A stretch of DNA of 64,000 nucleotides from Cinclus cinclus (lineage: Eukaryota > Chordata > Aves > Passeriformes > Cinclidae). This document shows positions 10,201 to 22,929 of the stretch, piece by piece; position 1 is the stretch's first letter, and the number at the start of each line of letters is the position of its first letter. The translations under genes and the position numbers were made by a program. Under the pieces are notes generated by a model. It had not been told where the DNA came from. It was given only the letters and a program-made list of their open reading frames with translations, and did no database searches. The stretch is from the NCBI RefSeq assembly GCF_963662255.1, contig NC_085071.1, forward strand, positions 8,173,033-8,237,032, in the 5' to 3' direction.

Positions 10201-10745
10201 CGCCAAACCTGGCTGCCATCGGAGGCCCAAACGCGCCCTACAAAATGACATCTGCCAAGCGGGCTCTTGAGTTTGGCTTCTTGGGGAAAAGTGCCTCCTT
10301 TCGGAGTCAACTTGCTGGCGGCCCATGCAGGGCTTTTGCCTCCAAAAATTCCATAAGGACGAGGATTTCTCCCAGACCAAAGCTGCCCCCTCCTCCAAAC
10401 CTGGCTGCCATCGGAGGCCCAAACGCGCCCTACAAAATGACATCTGCCAAGTGGGCTCTTGAGTTTGGCTTCTTGGGGAAAAGTGCCTCCTTTGGGAGCC
10501 AACTTGCCTAACTAGCCTGCCGCCTGTGCTTGGCTTTTGCCTACAAAAATTCCATAAGGACGAGGATTTCTCCCAGACCAAAGCTGCCCCCTCCTCCAAA
10601 CCTGGCTGCCATCAGAGGCCCAAACGCGCCCTACAAAATGACATCTGCCAAGTGGGCTCTTGAGTTTGGCTTCTTGGGGAAAAGTGCCTCCTTTCGGAGC
10701 CAAATTGCCTAACTTGCCTGCGGCCCGTCCTGGGCTTTTGCCTCC
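7230..10745. repeat. 18-mer higher-order repeat, copy 1 (3,516 bp)
   Basis: Eighteen monomers start at 7230, 7422, 7614, 7815, 8016, 8217, 8408, 8600, 8792, 8983, 9175, 9367, 9559, 9760, 9961, 10152, 10344 and 10545. They comprise seven 201-bp, three 191-bp and eight 192-bp units, which sums to 3,516. Private marks are GATTGCTCC (about 7250), CATATGTACGAGG (about 7824), GAGATTGGC (about 8908) and TTTGCCTTCTTCGGG (about 9103). All recur 3,516 bp downstream. Confidence 0.95.
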
Positions 10746-13700
10746 AAAAATTCCAGAAGGACGAGGATTGCTCCCAGACCAAAGCTGCTCCCTCCTCCAA
10801 ACCTGGCTGCCATCGGAGGCCCAAACGCGCCCCACAAAATGACACCTGCATTGAGGGTTCTTGAGTTTGGCTTCCTGGGGAAAAGTGCCTCCTTTCGGAG
10901 TCAACTTGCCTGCGGCCCATGCAGGGCTTTTGCCTACAAAAATTCCAGAAGGACGAGGATTTCTCCCAGACCAAAGCTGCCCCCTCCTCCAAACCTGGCT
11001 GCCATCGGAGGCCCAAACGTGCCCTACAAAATGACACCTGCCAAGTGGGCTCTTGAGTTTGGCTTCTTGGGTGGAAGTGCCTCCTTTCAAAGCCAACTTG
11101 CCTGCGGCACGTCCTGGGCTTTTCCCTACAAAAATTCCATAAGGACGAGGATTTCTCCCAGACCAAAGCTGCCCCCTCCTCCAAACCTGGCTGCCATCGG
11201 GGGCCCAAACGCGCCCTACAAAATGACATCTGCCAAGTGGGCTCTTGAGTTTGGCTTCTTGCGGAAAAATGCCTCCTTTCAAAGCCAACTTGCCTAACTA
11301 GCCTGCGGCCCGTGCTGGGCTTTAGACTACAAAAATTCCATATGTACGAGGATTTCTCCCAGACCAAAGCTGCCCCCTCCTCCAAACCTGGCTGCCATCG
11401 GAGGCCCAAACGCGCCCCACAAAATGACATCTGCATTGAGGGTTCTTGAGTTTGGCTTCTTGGGGAAAAGTGCCTCCTTTCGGAGTCAACTTGCCTAACT
11501 TGCCTGCGGCCCATGTGGGGTTTTTGCCTACAAAAATTCCATAAGGACGAGGATTTCTCCCAGACCAAAGCTGCCCCCTCCTCCAAACCTGGCTGCCATC
11601 GGAGGCCCAAACGCGCCCTACAAAATGACATCTGCCAAGTGGGCTCTTGAGTTTGGCTTCTTGGGGAAAAGTGCCTCCTTTCAAAGCCAACTTGCCTAAC
11701 TAGCCTGCAGCCCATTCTGGGCTTTTGCCTTCAAAAATTCCAGAAGGACGAGGATTTCTCCCAGACCAAAGCTGCCCCCTCCTCCAAACCTGGCTGCCAT
11801 CGGAGGCCCAAACGCGCCCTACAAAATGACATCTGCCAAGTGGGCTCTTGAGTTTGGCTTCTTGGGGAAAAGTGACTCCTTTCAAAACCAACTTGCCTGC
11901 GTCCCGTCCCGGACGTTTGCTACAAAAATTCCATAAGGACGAGGATTCCTCCCAGACCAAAGCTGCCCCCTCCGCCAAACCTGGCTGCCATCGGAGGCCC
12001 AAACGCGCCCTACAAAATGACATCTGCCAAGCGGGCTCTTGAGTTTGGCTTCTTGGGGAAAAGTGCCTCCTTTCGGAGTCAACTTGCCGGCGGCCCATGC
12101 AGGGCTTTTGCCTCCAAAAATTCCATAAGGACGAGGATTTCTCCCAGACCAAAGCTGCCCCCTCCTCCAAACCTGGCTGCCATCGGAGGCCCAAACGCGC
12201 CCTACAAAATGACATCTGCCAAGTGGGCTCTTGAGTTTGGCTTTCTGGGGAAAAGTGCCTCCTTTCGGAGTCAACTTGCCTGCGGCTCATGCAGGGCTTT
12301 TGCCTCCAAAAATTCCATAAGGACGAGGATTTCTCCCAGACCAAAGCTGCCCCCTCCTCCAAACCTGGCTGCCATCGGAGGCCCAAACGCGCCCTACAAA
12401 ATGACATCTGCCAAGTGGGCTCTTGAGATTGGCTTCTTGCGGAAAAGTGACTCCTTTCAAAACCAACTTGCCTGCGTCCCGTCCCGGACGTTTGCTACAA
12501 AAATTCCATAAGGACGAGGATTCCTCCCAGACCAAAGCTGCCCCCTCCGCCAAACCTGGCTGCCATCGGAGGCCCAAACGCGCCCTACAAAATGACATCT
12601 GCCAAGCGGGCTCTTGAGTTTGCCTTCTTCGGGAAAAGTGCCTCCTTTCGGAGTCAACTTGCCGGCGGCCCATGCAGGGCTTTTGCCTCCAAAAATTCCA
12701 TAAGGACGAGGATTTCTCCCAGACCAAAGCTGCCCCCTCCTCCAAACCTGGCTGCCATCGGAGGCCCAAACGCGCCCTACAAAATGACATCTGCCATGTG
12801 GGCTCTTGAGTTTGGCTTTCTGGGGAAAAGTGCCTCCTTTTGGAGTCAACTTGCCTGCGGCTCATGCAGGGGTTTTGCCTCCAAAAATTCCATAAGGACG
12901 AGGATTTCTCCCAGACCAAAGCTGCCCCCTCCTCCAAACCTGGCTGCCATCGGAGGCCCAAACGCGCCCTACAAAATGACACCTGCCAAGTGGGCTCTTG
13001 AGTTTGGCTTCTTGGGGAAAATTGCCTCCTTTCGGAGTCAACTTGCCGGCGGCCCATGCAGGGCTTTTGCCTACAAAAATTCCATAAGGACGAGGATTTC
13101 TCCCAGAACAAAGCTGCCCCCTCCTCCAAACCTGGCTGCCATCGGAGGCCCAAACGCGCCCTACAAAATGACATCTGCATTGTGGTTTCTTGAGTTTGGC
13201 TTCTTGGGGAAAAGTGCCTCCTTTCGGACCCAACTTGCCTAACTTGCCTGCGGCCCGTCCTGGGCTTTTGAGTACAAAAATTCCATAAGGACGAGGATTT
13301 CTCCCAGACCAAAGCTGCCCCCTCCTCCAAACCTGGCTGCCATCGGAGGCCCAAACGCCCCCTACAAAATGACACCTGCCAAGTGGGCTCTTGAGTTTGG
13401 CTTCTTGGGGAAAAGTGCCTCCTTTCAAAGCCAACTTGCCTAACTTGCCTGCGGCCCGTCCTGGGCTTTTGCCTACAAAAATTCCAGAAGGACAAGGATT
13501 TCTCCCAGACCAAAGCTGCTCCCTCCTCCAAACCTGGCTGCCATCGGAGGCCCAAACGCGCCCTACAAAATGACATCTGCCAAGTGGGCTCTTGAGTTTG
13601 GCTTCTTGGGGAAAAGTGACTCCTTTCAAAACCAACTTGCCTGCGTCCCGTCCCGGTCGTTTGCTACAAAAATTCCATAAGGACGAGGATTCATCCCAGA

Positions 13701-14060
13701 CCAAAGCTGCCCCCTCCGCCAAACCTGGCTGCCATCGGAGGCCCAAACGCGCCCTACAAAATGACATCTGCCAAGCGGGCTCTTGAGTTTGGCTTCTTGG
13801 GGAAAAGTGCCTCCTTTCGGAGTCAACTTGCTGGCGGCCCATGCAGGGCTTTTGCCTCCAAAAATTCCATAAGGACGAGGATTTCTCCCAGACCAAAGCT
13901 GCCCCCTCCTCCAAACCTGGCTGCCATCAGAGGCCCAAACGCGCCCTACAAAATGACATCTGCCAAGTGGGCTCTTGAGTTTGGCTTCTTGGGGAAAAGT
14001 GCCTCCTTTCGGAGCCAAATTGCCTAACTTGCCTGCGGCCCGTCCTGGGCTTTTGCCTCC
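10746..14060. repeat. 18-mer HOR, copy 2, one monomer short (3,315 bp)
   Basis: This copy repeats copy 1 in order, at an offset of 3,516 bp, with very few differences; one is TTTTGGAGTC for TTTCGGAGTC near 12,839. At the monomer starting 13,860 the sequence switches mid-unit (before the CATCAGAGG at about 13,926) from the type at 10,344 to the type at 10,545. That loses exactly one 201-bp unit, so the next HOR register point is 14,061 rather than 14,262. The copy therefore has 17 monomers. Confidence 0.92.
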
Positions 14061-17000
14061 AAAAATTCCAGAAGGACGAGGATTTCTCCCAGACCAAAGC
14101 TGCCCCCTCCTCCAAACCTAGCTGCCATCGGAGGCCCAAACGCGCCCCACAAAATGACACCTGCATTGAGGGTTCTTGAGTTTGGCTTCCTGGGGAAAAG
14201 TGCCTCCTTTCGGAGTCAACTTGCCTGCGGCCCATGCAGGGCTTTTGCCTACAAAAATTCCAGAAGGACGAGGATTTCTCCCAGACCAAAGCTGCCCCCT
14301 CCTCCAAACCTGGCTGTCATCAGAGGCCCAAACGTGCCCTACAAAATGACACCTGCCAAGTGGGCTCTTGAGTTTGGCTTCTTGGGTGGAAGTGCCTCCT
14401 TTCAAAGCCAACTTGCCTAACTTGCCTGCGGCCCATGTGGGGTTTTTGCCTACAAAAATTCCATAAGGACGAGGATTTCTCCCAGACCAAAGCTGCCCCC
14501 TCCTCCAAACCTGGCTGACATCGGAGGCCCAAACGCGCCCTACAAAATGACACCTGCCAAGTTGGCTCTTGAGTTTGGCTTCTTGGGGAAAAGTGACTCC
14601 TTTCAAAACCAACTTGCCTGCGTCCCGTCCTGGGCTTTTGCTACAAAAATTCCATAAGGACGAGGATTCCTCCCAGACCAAAGCTGCCCCCTCCTCCAAA
14701 CCTGGCTGCCATCGGAGGCCCAAACGCGCCCTACAAAATGACATCTGCCAAGTGGGCTCTTGAGTTTGGCTTTCTGGGGAAAAGTGCCTCCTTTCGGAGT
14801 CAACTTGCCTGCGGCTCATGCAGGGGTTTTGCCTACAAAAATTCCATAAGGACGAGGATTTCTCCCAGACCAAAGCTGCCCCCTCCTCCAAACCTGGCTG
14901 CCATCGGAGGCCCAAACGCGCCCTACAAAATGACACCTGCCAAGTGGGCTCTTGATTTTGGCTTCTTGGGGAAAATTGCCTCCTTTCGGAGTCAACTTGC
15001 CGGCGGCCCATGCAGGGCTTTTGCCTACAAAAATTCCATAAGGACGAGGATTTCTCCCAGACCAAAGCTGCTCCCTCCTCCAAACCTGGCTGCCATCGGA
15101 GGCCCAAACGCGCCCTACAAAATGACATCTGCATTGTGGGCTCTTGAGTTTGGCTTCTTGGGGAAAAGTGACTCCTTTCAAAGCCAACTTGCCTGCGTCC
15201 CGTCCCGGACGTTTGCTACAAAAATTCCATAAGGACGAGGATTTCTCCCAGACCAAAGCTGCCCCCTCCACCAAACCTGGCTGCCATCGGAGGCCCAAAC
15301 GCGCCCTACAAAATGACACCTGCCAAGCGGGCTCTTGAGTTTGGCTTCTTGGGGAAAAGTGACTCCTTTCGGAGTCAACTTGCCGGCGGCCCATGCAGGG
15401 CTTTTGCCTCCAAAAATTCCATAAGGACGAGGATTTCTCCCAGACCAAAGCTGCCCCCTCCTCCAAACCTGGCTGCCATCGGAGGCCCAAACGCGCCCTT
15501 CAAAATGACACCTGCCAAGTGGGCTCTTGAGTTTGGCTTCTTGGGGAAAAGTGCCTCCTTTCGGAGCCAACTTGCCTAACTAGCCTGCGGCCTGTGCTGG
15601 GCTTTTGCCTCCAAAAATTCCATAAGGACGAGGATTTCTCCCAGACCAAAGCTGCCCCCTCCTCCAAACCTGGCTGCCATCGGAGGCCCAAACGCGCCCC
15701 ACAAAATGACACCTGCATTGAGGGTTCTTGAGTTTGGCTTCCTGGGGAAAAGTGCCTCCTTTCGGAGTCAACTTGCCTGCGGCCCATGCAGGGCTTTTGC
15801 CTACAAAAATTCCAGAAGGACGAGGATTTCTCCCAGACCAAAGCTGCCCCCTCCTCCAAACCTGGCTGCCATCGGAGGCCCAAACGTGCCCTACAAAATG
15901 ACACCTGCCAAGTGGGCTCTTGAGTTTGGCTTCTTGGGTGGAAGTGCCTCCTTTCAAAGCCAACTTGCCTGCGGCCCGTCCTGGGCTTTTGCTACAAAAA
16001 TTCCATAAGGACGAGGATTTCTCCCAGACCAAAGCTGCCCCCTCCTCCAAACCTGGCTGCCATCGGAGGCCCAAACGCGCCCTACAAAATGACATTTGCC
16101 AAGTGGGCTCTTGAGTTTGGCTTCTTGCGGAAAAGTGCCTCCTTTCAAAGCCAACTTGCCTAACTTGCCTGCGGCCCGTCCTGGGCTTTAGACTACAAAA
16201 ATTCCATAAGGACGAGGATTTCTCCCAGACCAAAGCTGCCCCCTCCTCCAAACCTGGCTGCCATCAGAGGCCGAAACGTGCCCTACAAAATGACATCTGC
16301 CAAGTGGGCTCTTGAGTTTGTCTTCTTGGGTGGAAGAACCTCCTTTCAAAGCCAACTTGCCTGCGGCCCGTCCTGGGCTTTTGCCTACAAAAATTCCATA
16401 AGGACGAGGATTTCTCCCAGACCAAAGCTGCCCCCTCCTCCAAACCTGGCTGCCATCGGAGGCCCAAACGCGCCCCACAAAATGACACCTGCATTGAGGG
16501 TTCTTGAGTTTGGCTTCCTGGGGAAAAGTGCCTCCTTTCGGAGTCAACTTGCCTGCGGCCCATGCAGAGCTTTTGCCTCCAAAAATTCCATAAGGACGAG
16601 GATTTCTCCCAGACCAAAGCTGCCCCCTCCTCCAAACCTGGCTGCCATCGGAGGCCCAAACGTGCCCTACAAAATGACACCTGCCAAGTGGGCTCTTGAG
16701 TTTGGCTTCTTGGGTGGAAGTGCCTCCTTTCAAAGCCAACTTGCCTGCGGCCCGTGCTGGGCTTTTGCCTCCAAAAATTCCATAAGGACGAGGATTTCTC
16801 CCAGACCAAAGCTGCCCCCTCCTCCAAACCTGGCTGCCATCGGAGGCCCAAACGCGCCCTACAAAATGACATCTGCCAAGTGGGCTCTTGAGTTTGGCTT
16901 CTTGCGGAAAAGTGCCTCCTTTCAAAGCCAACTTGCCTAACTAGCCTGCGGCCCGTGCTGGGTTTTAGACTACAAAAATTCCATAAGGACGAGGATTTCT

Positions 17001-19989
17001 CCCAGACCAAAGCTGCCCCCTCCTCCAAACCTGGCTGCCATCGGAGGCCCAAACGCGCCCCACAAAATGACATCTGCATTGAGGGTTCTTGAGTTTGGCT
17101 TCTTGGGGAAAAGTGCCTCCTTTCGGAGTCAACTTGCCTAACTTGCCTGCGGCCCATGCGGGGTTTTTGCCTACAAAAATTCCATAAGGACGAGGATTTC
17201 TCCCAGACCAAAGCTGCCCCCTCCTCCAAACCTGGCTGACATCGGAGGCCCAAACGCGCCCTAGAAAATGACACCTGCCAAGTGGGCTCTTGAGTTTGGC
17301 TTCTTGGGGAAAAGTGACTCCTTTCAAAACCAACTTGCCTGCGTCCTGTCCCGGGCTTTTGCCTACAAAAATTCCATAAGGACGAGGATTCCTCCCAGAC
17401 CAAAGCTGCCCCCTCCTCCAAACCTGGCTACCATCGGAGGCCCAAACGCGCCCTACAAAATGACATCTGCCAAGTGGGCTCTTGAGTTTGGCTTTCTGGG
17501 GAAAAGTGCCTCCTTTCGGAGTCAACTTGCCTGCGGCTCATGCAGGGGTTTTGCCTACAAAAATTCCATAAGGACGAGGATTTCTCCCAGACCAAAGCTG
17601 CCCCCTCCTCCAAACCTGGCTGCCATCAGAGGCCCAAACGCGCCCTACAAAATGACACCTGCCAAGTGGGCTCTTGAGTTTGGCTTCTTGGGGAAAATTG
17701 CCTCCTTTCGGAGTCAACTTGCCGGCGGCCCATGCAGGGCTTTTGCCTACAAAAATTCCATAAGGACGAGGATTCCTCCCAGACCAAAGCTGCCCCCTCC
17801 GCCAAACCTGGCTGCCATCGGAGGCCCAAACGCGCCCTACAAAATGACATCTGCCAAGCGGGCTCTTGAGTTTGGCTTCTTGGGGAAAAGTGCCTCCTTT
17901 CGGAGTCAACTTGCCGGCGGCCCATGCAGGGCTTTTGCCTCCAAAAATTCCATAAGGACGAGGATTTCTCCCAGACCAAAGCTGCCCCCTCCTCCAAACC
18001 TGGCTGCCATCGGAGGCCCAAACGCGCCCTACAAAATGACACCTGTCAAGTGGGCTCTTGAGTTTGGCTTCTTGGGGAAAAGTGCCTCCTTTCGGAGCCA
18101 ACTTGCCTAACTAGCCTGCGGCCCGTGCTGGGCTTTTGCCTACAAAAATTCCATAAGGACGAGGATTTCTCCCAGACCAAAGCTGCCCCCTCCTCCAAAC
18201 CTGGCTGCCATCAGAGGCCCAAACGCGCCCTACAAAATGACATCTGCCAAGTGGGCTCTTGAGTTTGGCTTCTTGGGGAAAAGTGCCTCCTTTCGGAGCC
18301 AAATTGCCTAACTTGCCTGCGGCCCGTCCTGGGCTTTTGCCTCCAAAAATTCCAGAAGGACGAGGATTTCTCCCAGACCAAAGCTGCCCCCTCCTCCAAA
18401 CCTGGCTGCCATCGGAGGCCCAAACGCGCCCCACAAAATGACACCTGCATTGAGGGTTCTTGAGTTTGGCTTCCTGGGGAAAAGTGCCTCCTTTCGGAGT
18501 CAACTTGCCTGCGGCCCATGCAGGGCGTTTGCCTACAAAAATTCCATAAGGACGAGGATTTCTCCCAGACCAAAGCTGCCCCCTCCTCCAAACCTGGCTG
18601 CCATCGGAGGCCCAAACGCGCCCCACAAAATGACACCTGCATTGAGGGTTCTTGAGTTTGGCTTCCTGGGGAAAAGTGCCTCCTTTCGGAGTCAACTTGC
18701 CTGCGGCCCATGCAGGGCTTTTGCCTACAAAAATTCCAGAAGGACGAGGATTTCTCCCAGACCAAAGCTGCCCCCTCCTCCAAACCTAGCTGCCATTGGT
18801 GGCCCAAACGCGCCCTACAAAATGACATCTGCCAAGTGGGCTCTTGAGTTTGGCTTCTTGGGGGAAAGTGCCTCCTTTCAAAGCCAACTTGCCTGCAGCC
18901 CGTGCTGGGCTTTAGACTACAAAAATTCCATAAGGACGAGGATTTCTCCCAGACCAAAGCTGCCCCCTCCTCCACACCTGGCTGCCATCGGAGGCCCAAA
19001 CGCCCCCCACAAAATGACATCTGCATTGAGGGTTCTTGAGTTTGGCTTCTTGGGGAAAAGTGCCTCCTTTCGGAGCCAACTTGCCTAACTTGCCTGCGGC
19101 CCATCCTGGGCTTTTGCTACAAAAATTCCATAAGGACGAGGATTTCTCCCAGACCAAAGCTGCCCCCTCCTCCAAACCTGGCTGCCATCGGAGGCCCAAA
19201 CGCGCCCTACAAAATGACACCTGCCAAGTGGGCTCTTGAGTTTGGCTTCTTGGGTAAAAGTGCCTCCTTTCAAAGCAACTTGCCTAACTTGCCTGCGGCC
19301 CATGCGGGGTTTTTGCCTACAAAAATTCCATAAGGACGAGGATTTCTCCCAGACCAAAGCTGCCCCCTCCTCCAAACCTGGCTGCCATCGGAGGCCGAAA
19401 CGTGCCCTACAAAATGACATCTGCCAAGTGGGCTCTTGAGTTTGGCTTCTTGGGTGGAAGTACCTCCTTTCAAAGCCAACTTGCCGGCGGCCCGTCCTGG
19501 GCTTTTGCCTACAAAAATTCCATAAGGACGAGGATTTCTCCCAGACCAAAGCTGCCCCCTCCTCCAAACCTGGCTGCCATCGGAGGCCCAAACGCGCCCT
19601 ACAAAATGACATCTGCCAAGTGGGCTCTTGAGTTTGGCTTCTTGCGGAAAAGTGCCTCCTTTCAAAGCCAACTTGCCTAACTTGCCTGCGGCCCATGTGG
19701 GATTTTTGCCTACAAAAATTCCATAAGGACGAGGATTTCTCCCAGACCAAAGCTGCCCCCTCCTCCAAACCTGGCTGACATCGGAGGCCCAAACGCGCCC
19801 TACAAAATGACACCTGCCAAGTCAGCTCTTGAGTTTGGCATCTTGGGGAAAACTGACTCCTTTCAAAACCAACTTGCCTGCGTCCCGTCCTGGGCTTTTG
19901 CTACAAAAATTCCATAAGGACGAGGATTCCTCCCAGACCAAAGCTGCCCCCTCCTCCAAACCTGGCTGCCATCGGAGGCCCAAACGCGC
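14061..19989. repeat. Mosaic stretch of monomers between HOR blocks
   Basis: Monomers start at 14061, 14253, 14454, 14645, 14837, 15029, 15220, 15412, 15613, 15805, 15996, 16197, 16389, 16581, 16773, 16974, 17175, 17367, 17559, 17751, 17943, 18144, 18345, 18537, 18729, 18921, 19121, 19321, 19513, 19714 and 19905. The subtypes are those of the neighbouring HORs but in a shuffled order, with short runs matching elsewhere; for example, about 15,706-16,100 matches 21,569-21,960 at 5,863 bp. Two near-identical adjacent 192-bp units (18,345 and 18,537) suggest a local single-monomer duplication. The units at 18,921 and 19,121 are 200 bp. No gene or inserted element is visible. Confidence 0.9.
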
Positions 19990-22929
19990 CCTACAAAATG
20001 ACATCTGCCAAGTGGGCTCTTGAGTTTGGCTTTCTGGGGAAAAGTGCCTCCTTTCGGAGTCAACTTGCCTGCGGCTCATGCAGGGGTTTTGCCTACAAAA
20101 ATTCCATAAGGACGAGGATTTCTCCCAGACCAAAGCTGCCCCCTCCTCCAAACCTGGCTGCCATCGGAGGCCCAAACGCGCCCTACAAAATGACACCGGC
20201 CAAGTGGGCTCTTGAGTTTGGCTTCTTGGGGAAAAGTGCCTCCTTTCGGAGTCAACTTGCCGGCGGCCCATGCAGGGCTTTTGCCTACAAAAATTCCAGA
20301 AGGACGAGGATTTCTCCCAGAACAAAGCTGCCCCCTCCTCCAAACCTGGCTGCCATCGGAGGCCCAAACGCGCCCTACAAAATGACATCTGCATTGTGGG
20401 TTCTTGAGTTTGGCTTCTTGGGGAAAAGTGCCTCCTTTCGGAGTCAACTTGCCTAACTTGCCTGCGGCCCGTCCTGGGCTTTTGAGTACAAAAATTCCAG
20501 AAGGACGAGGATTTCTCCCAGACCAAAGCTGCCCCCTCCTCCAAACCTGGCTGCCATCGGAGGCCCAAACGCGCCCTACAAAATGACACCTGCCAAGTGG
20601 GCTCTTGAGTTTGGCTTCTTGGGGAAAAGTGACTCCTTTCAAAGCCAACTTGCCTAACTTGCCTGCGGCCCGTCCTGGGCTTTTGCCTACAAAAATTCCA
20701 GAAGGACAAGGATTTCTCCCAGACCAAAGCTGCTCCCTCCTCCAAACCTGGCTGCCATCGGAGGCCCAAACGCGCCCTACAAAATGACATCTGCATTGTG
20801 GGCTCTTGAGTTTGGCTTCTTGGGGAAAAGTGACTCCTTTCAAAACCAACTTGCCTGCGGCCCGTCCCGGACGATTGCTACAAAAATTCCATAAGGACGA
20901 GGATTCCTCCCAGACGAAAGCTGCCCCCTCCGCCAAACCTGGCTGCCATCGGAGGCCCAAACGCGCCCTACAAAATGACATCTGCCAAGCGGGCTCTTGA
21001 GTTTGGCTTCTTGGGGAAAAGTGCCTCCTTTCGGAGTCAACTTGCCGGCGGCCCATGCAGGGCTTTTGCCTACAAAAATTCCATAAGGACGAGGATTTCT
21101 CCCAGACCAAAGCTGCCCCCTCCTCCAAACCTGGCTGCCATCGGAGGCCCAAACGCGCCCTACAAAATGACACCTGCCAAGTGGGCTCTTGAGTTTGGCT
21201 TCTTGGGGAAAAGTGCCTCCTTTCGGAGCCAACTTGCCTAACTAGCCTGCGGCCTGTGCTGGGCTTTTGCCTCCAAAAATTCCATAAGGACGAGGATTTC
21301 TCCCAGACCAAAGCTGCCCCCTCCTCCAAACCTGGCTGCCATCAGAGGCCCAAACGCGCCCTACAAAATGACATCTGCCAAGTGGGCTCTTGAGTTTGGC
21401 TTCTTGGGGAAAAGTGCCTCCTTTCGGAGCCAAATTGCCTAACTTGCCTGCGGCCCGTCCTGGGCTTTTGCCTCCAAAAATTCCAGAAGGACGAGGATTT
21501 CTCCCAGACCAAAGCTGCCCCCTCCTCCAAACCTGGCTGCCATCGGAGGCCCAAACGCGCCCCACAAAATGACACCTGCATTGAGGGTTCTTGAGTTTGG
21601 CTTCCTGGGGAAAAGTGCCTCCTTTCGGAGTCAACTTGCCTGCGGCCCATGCAGGGCTTTTGCCTCCAAAAATTCCAGAAGGACGAGGATTTCTCCCAGA
21701 CCAAAGCTGCCCCCTCCTCCAAACCTGGCTGCCATCGGAGGCCCAAACGTGCCCTACAAAATGACACCTGCCAAGTGGGCTCTTGAGTTTGGCTTCTTGG
21801 GTGGAAGTGCCTCCTTTCAAAGCCAACTTGCCTGCGTCCCGTCCTGGGCTTTTGCTACAAAAATTCCATAAGGACGAGGATTTCTCCCAGACCAAAGCTG
21901 CCCCCTCCTCCAAACCTGGCTGCCATCGGAGGCCCAAACGCGCCCTACAAAATGACATTTGCCAAGTGGGCTCTTGAGTTTGGCTTCTTGCGGAAAAGTG
22001 CCTCCTTTCAAAGCCAACTTGCCTAACTAGCCTGCGGCCCGTGCTGGGCTTTTGACTACAAAAATTCCATAAGGACGAGGATTTCTCCCAGACCAGAGCT
22101 GCCCCCTCCTCCAAACCTGGCTGCCATCGGAGGCCCAAACGCGCCCCACAAAATGACATCTGCATTGAGGGTTCTTGAGTTTGGCTTCTTGGGGAAAAGT
22201 GCCTCCTTTCGGAGCCAACTTGCCTAACTTGCCTGCGGCCCGTCCTGGGCTTTTGCCTCCAAAAATTCCATAAGGACGAGGATTTCTCCCAGACCAAAGC
22301 TGCCCCCTCCTCCAAACCTGGCTGCCATCGGAGGCCCAAACGTGCCCTACAAAATGACACCTGCCAAGTGGGCTCTTGAGTTTGGCTTCTTGGGGAAAAG
22401 TGACTCCTTTCAAAACCAACTTGCCTGTGTCCCGTCCCGGGCTTTTGCTACAAAAATTCCATAAGGACAAGGATTTCTCCCAGACCAAAGCTGCCCCCTC
22501 CTCCAAACCTGGCTGCCATCGGAGGCCCAAACGTGCCCTACAAAATGACACCTGCCAAGTGGGCTCTTGAGTTTGGCTTCTTGGGTGGAAGTACCTCCTT
22601 TCAAAGCCAACTTGCCTGCGGCCCGTCCTGGGCTTTTGCCTACAAAAATTCCATAAGGACGAGGATTTCTCCCAGACCAAAGCTGCCCCCTCCTCCAAAC
22701 CTGGCTGCCATCAGAGGCCCAAATGCGCCCCACAAAATGACATCTGCCACGTGGGCTCTTGAGTTTGGCTTCTTGGGGAAAAGTGCCTCCTTTCGGAGCC
22801 AACTTGCCTAACTTGCCTGCGGCCCGTCCTGGGCTTTTGCCTCCAAAAATTCCAGAAGGACGAGGATTTCTCCCAGACCAAAGCTGCCCCCTCCTCCAAA
22901 CCTGGCTGCCATCGGAGGCCCAAACGCGC
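19990..22929. repeat. 15-mer HOR, copy 1 (2,940 bp)
   Basis: The period is set by monomers at 20882, 21074, 21275, 21476, 21668, 21859, 22060, 22261, 22452, 22644, 22845, 23037, 23229, 23430 and 23631 (seven 201-bp, three 191-bp and five 192-bp units). The block from about 19,990 repeats from about 22,930. Marks include GACACCGGCC (about 20,191), CCCAGACGAAAG (about 20,910) and CAGACCAGAGC (about 22,090). The left boundary lies in sequence common to all monomers, so it is good to about 60 bp. Confidence 0.93.
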
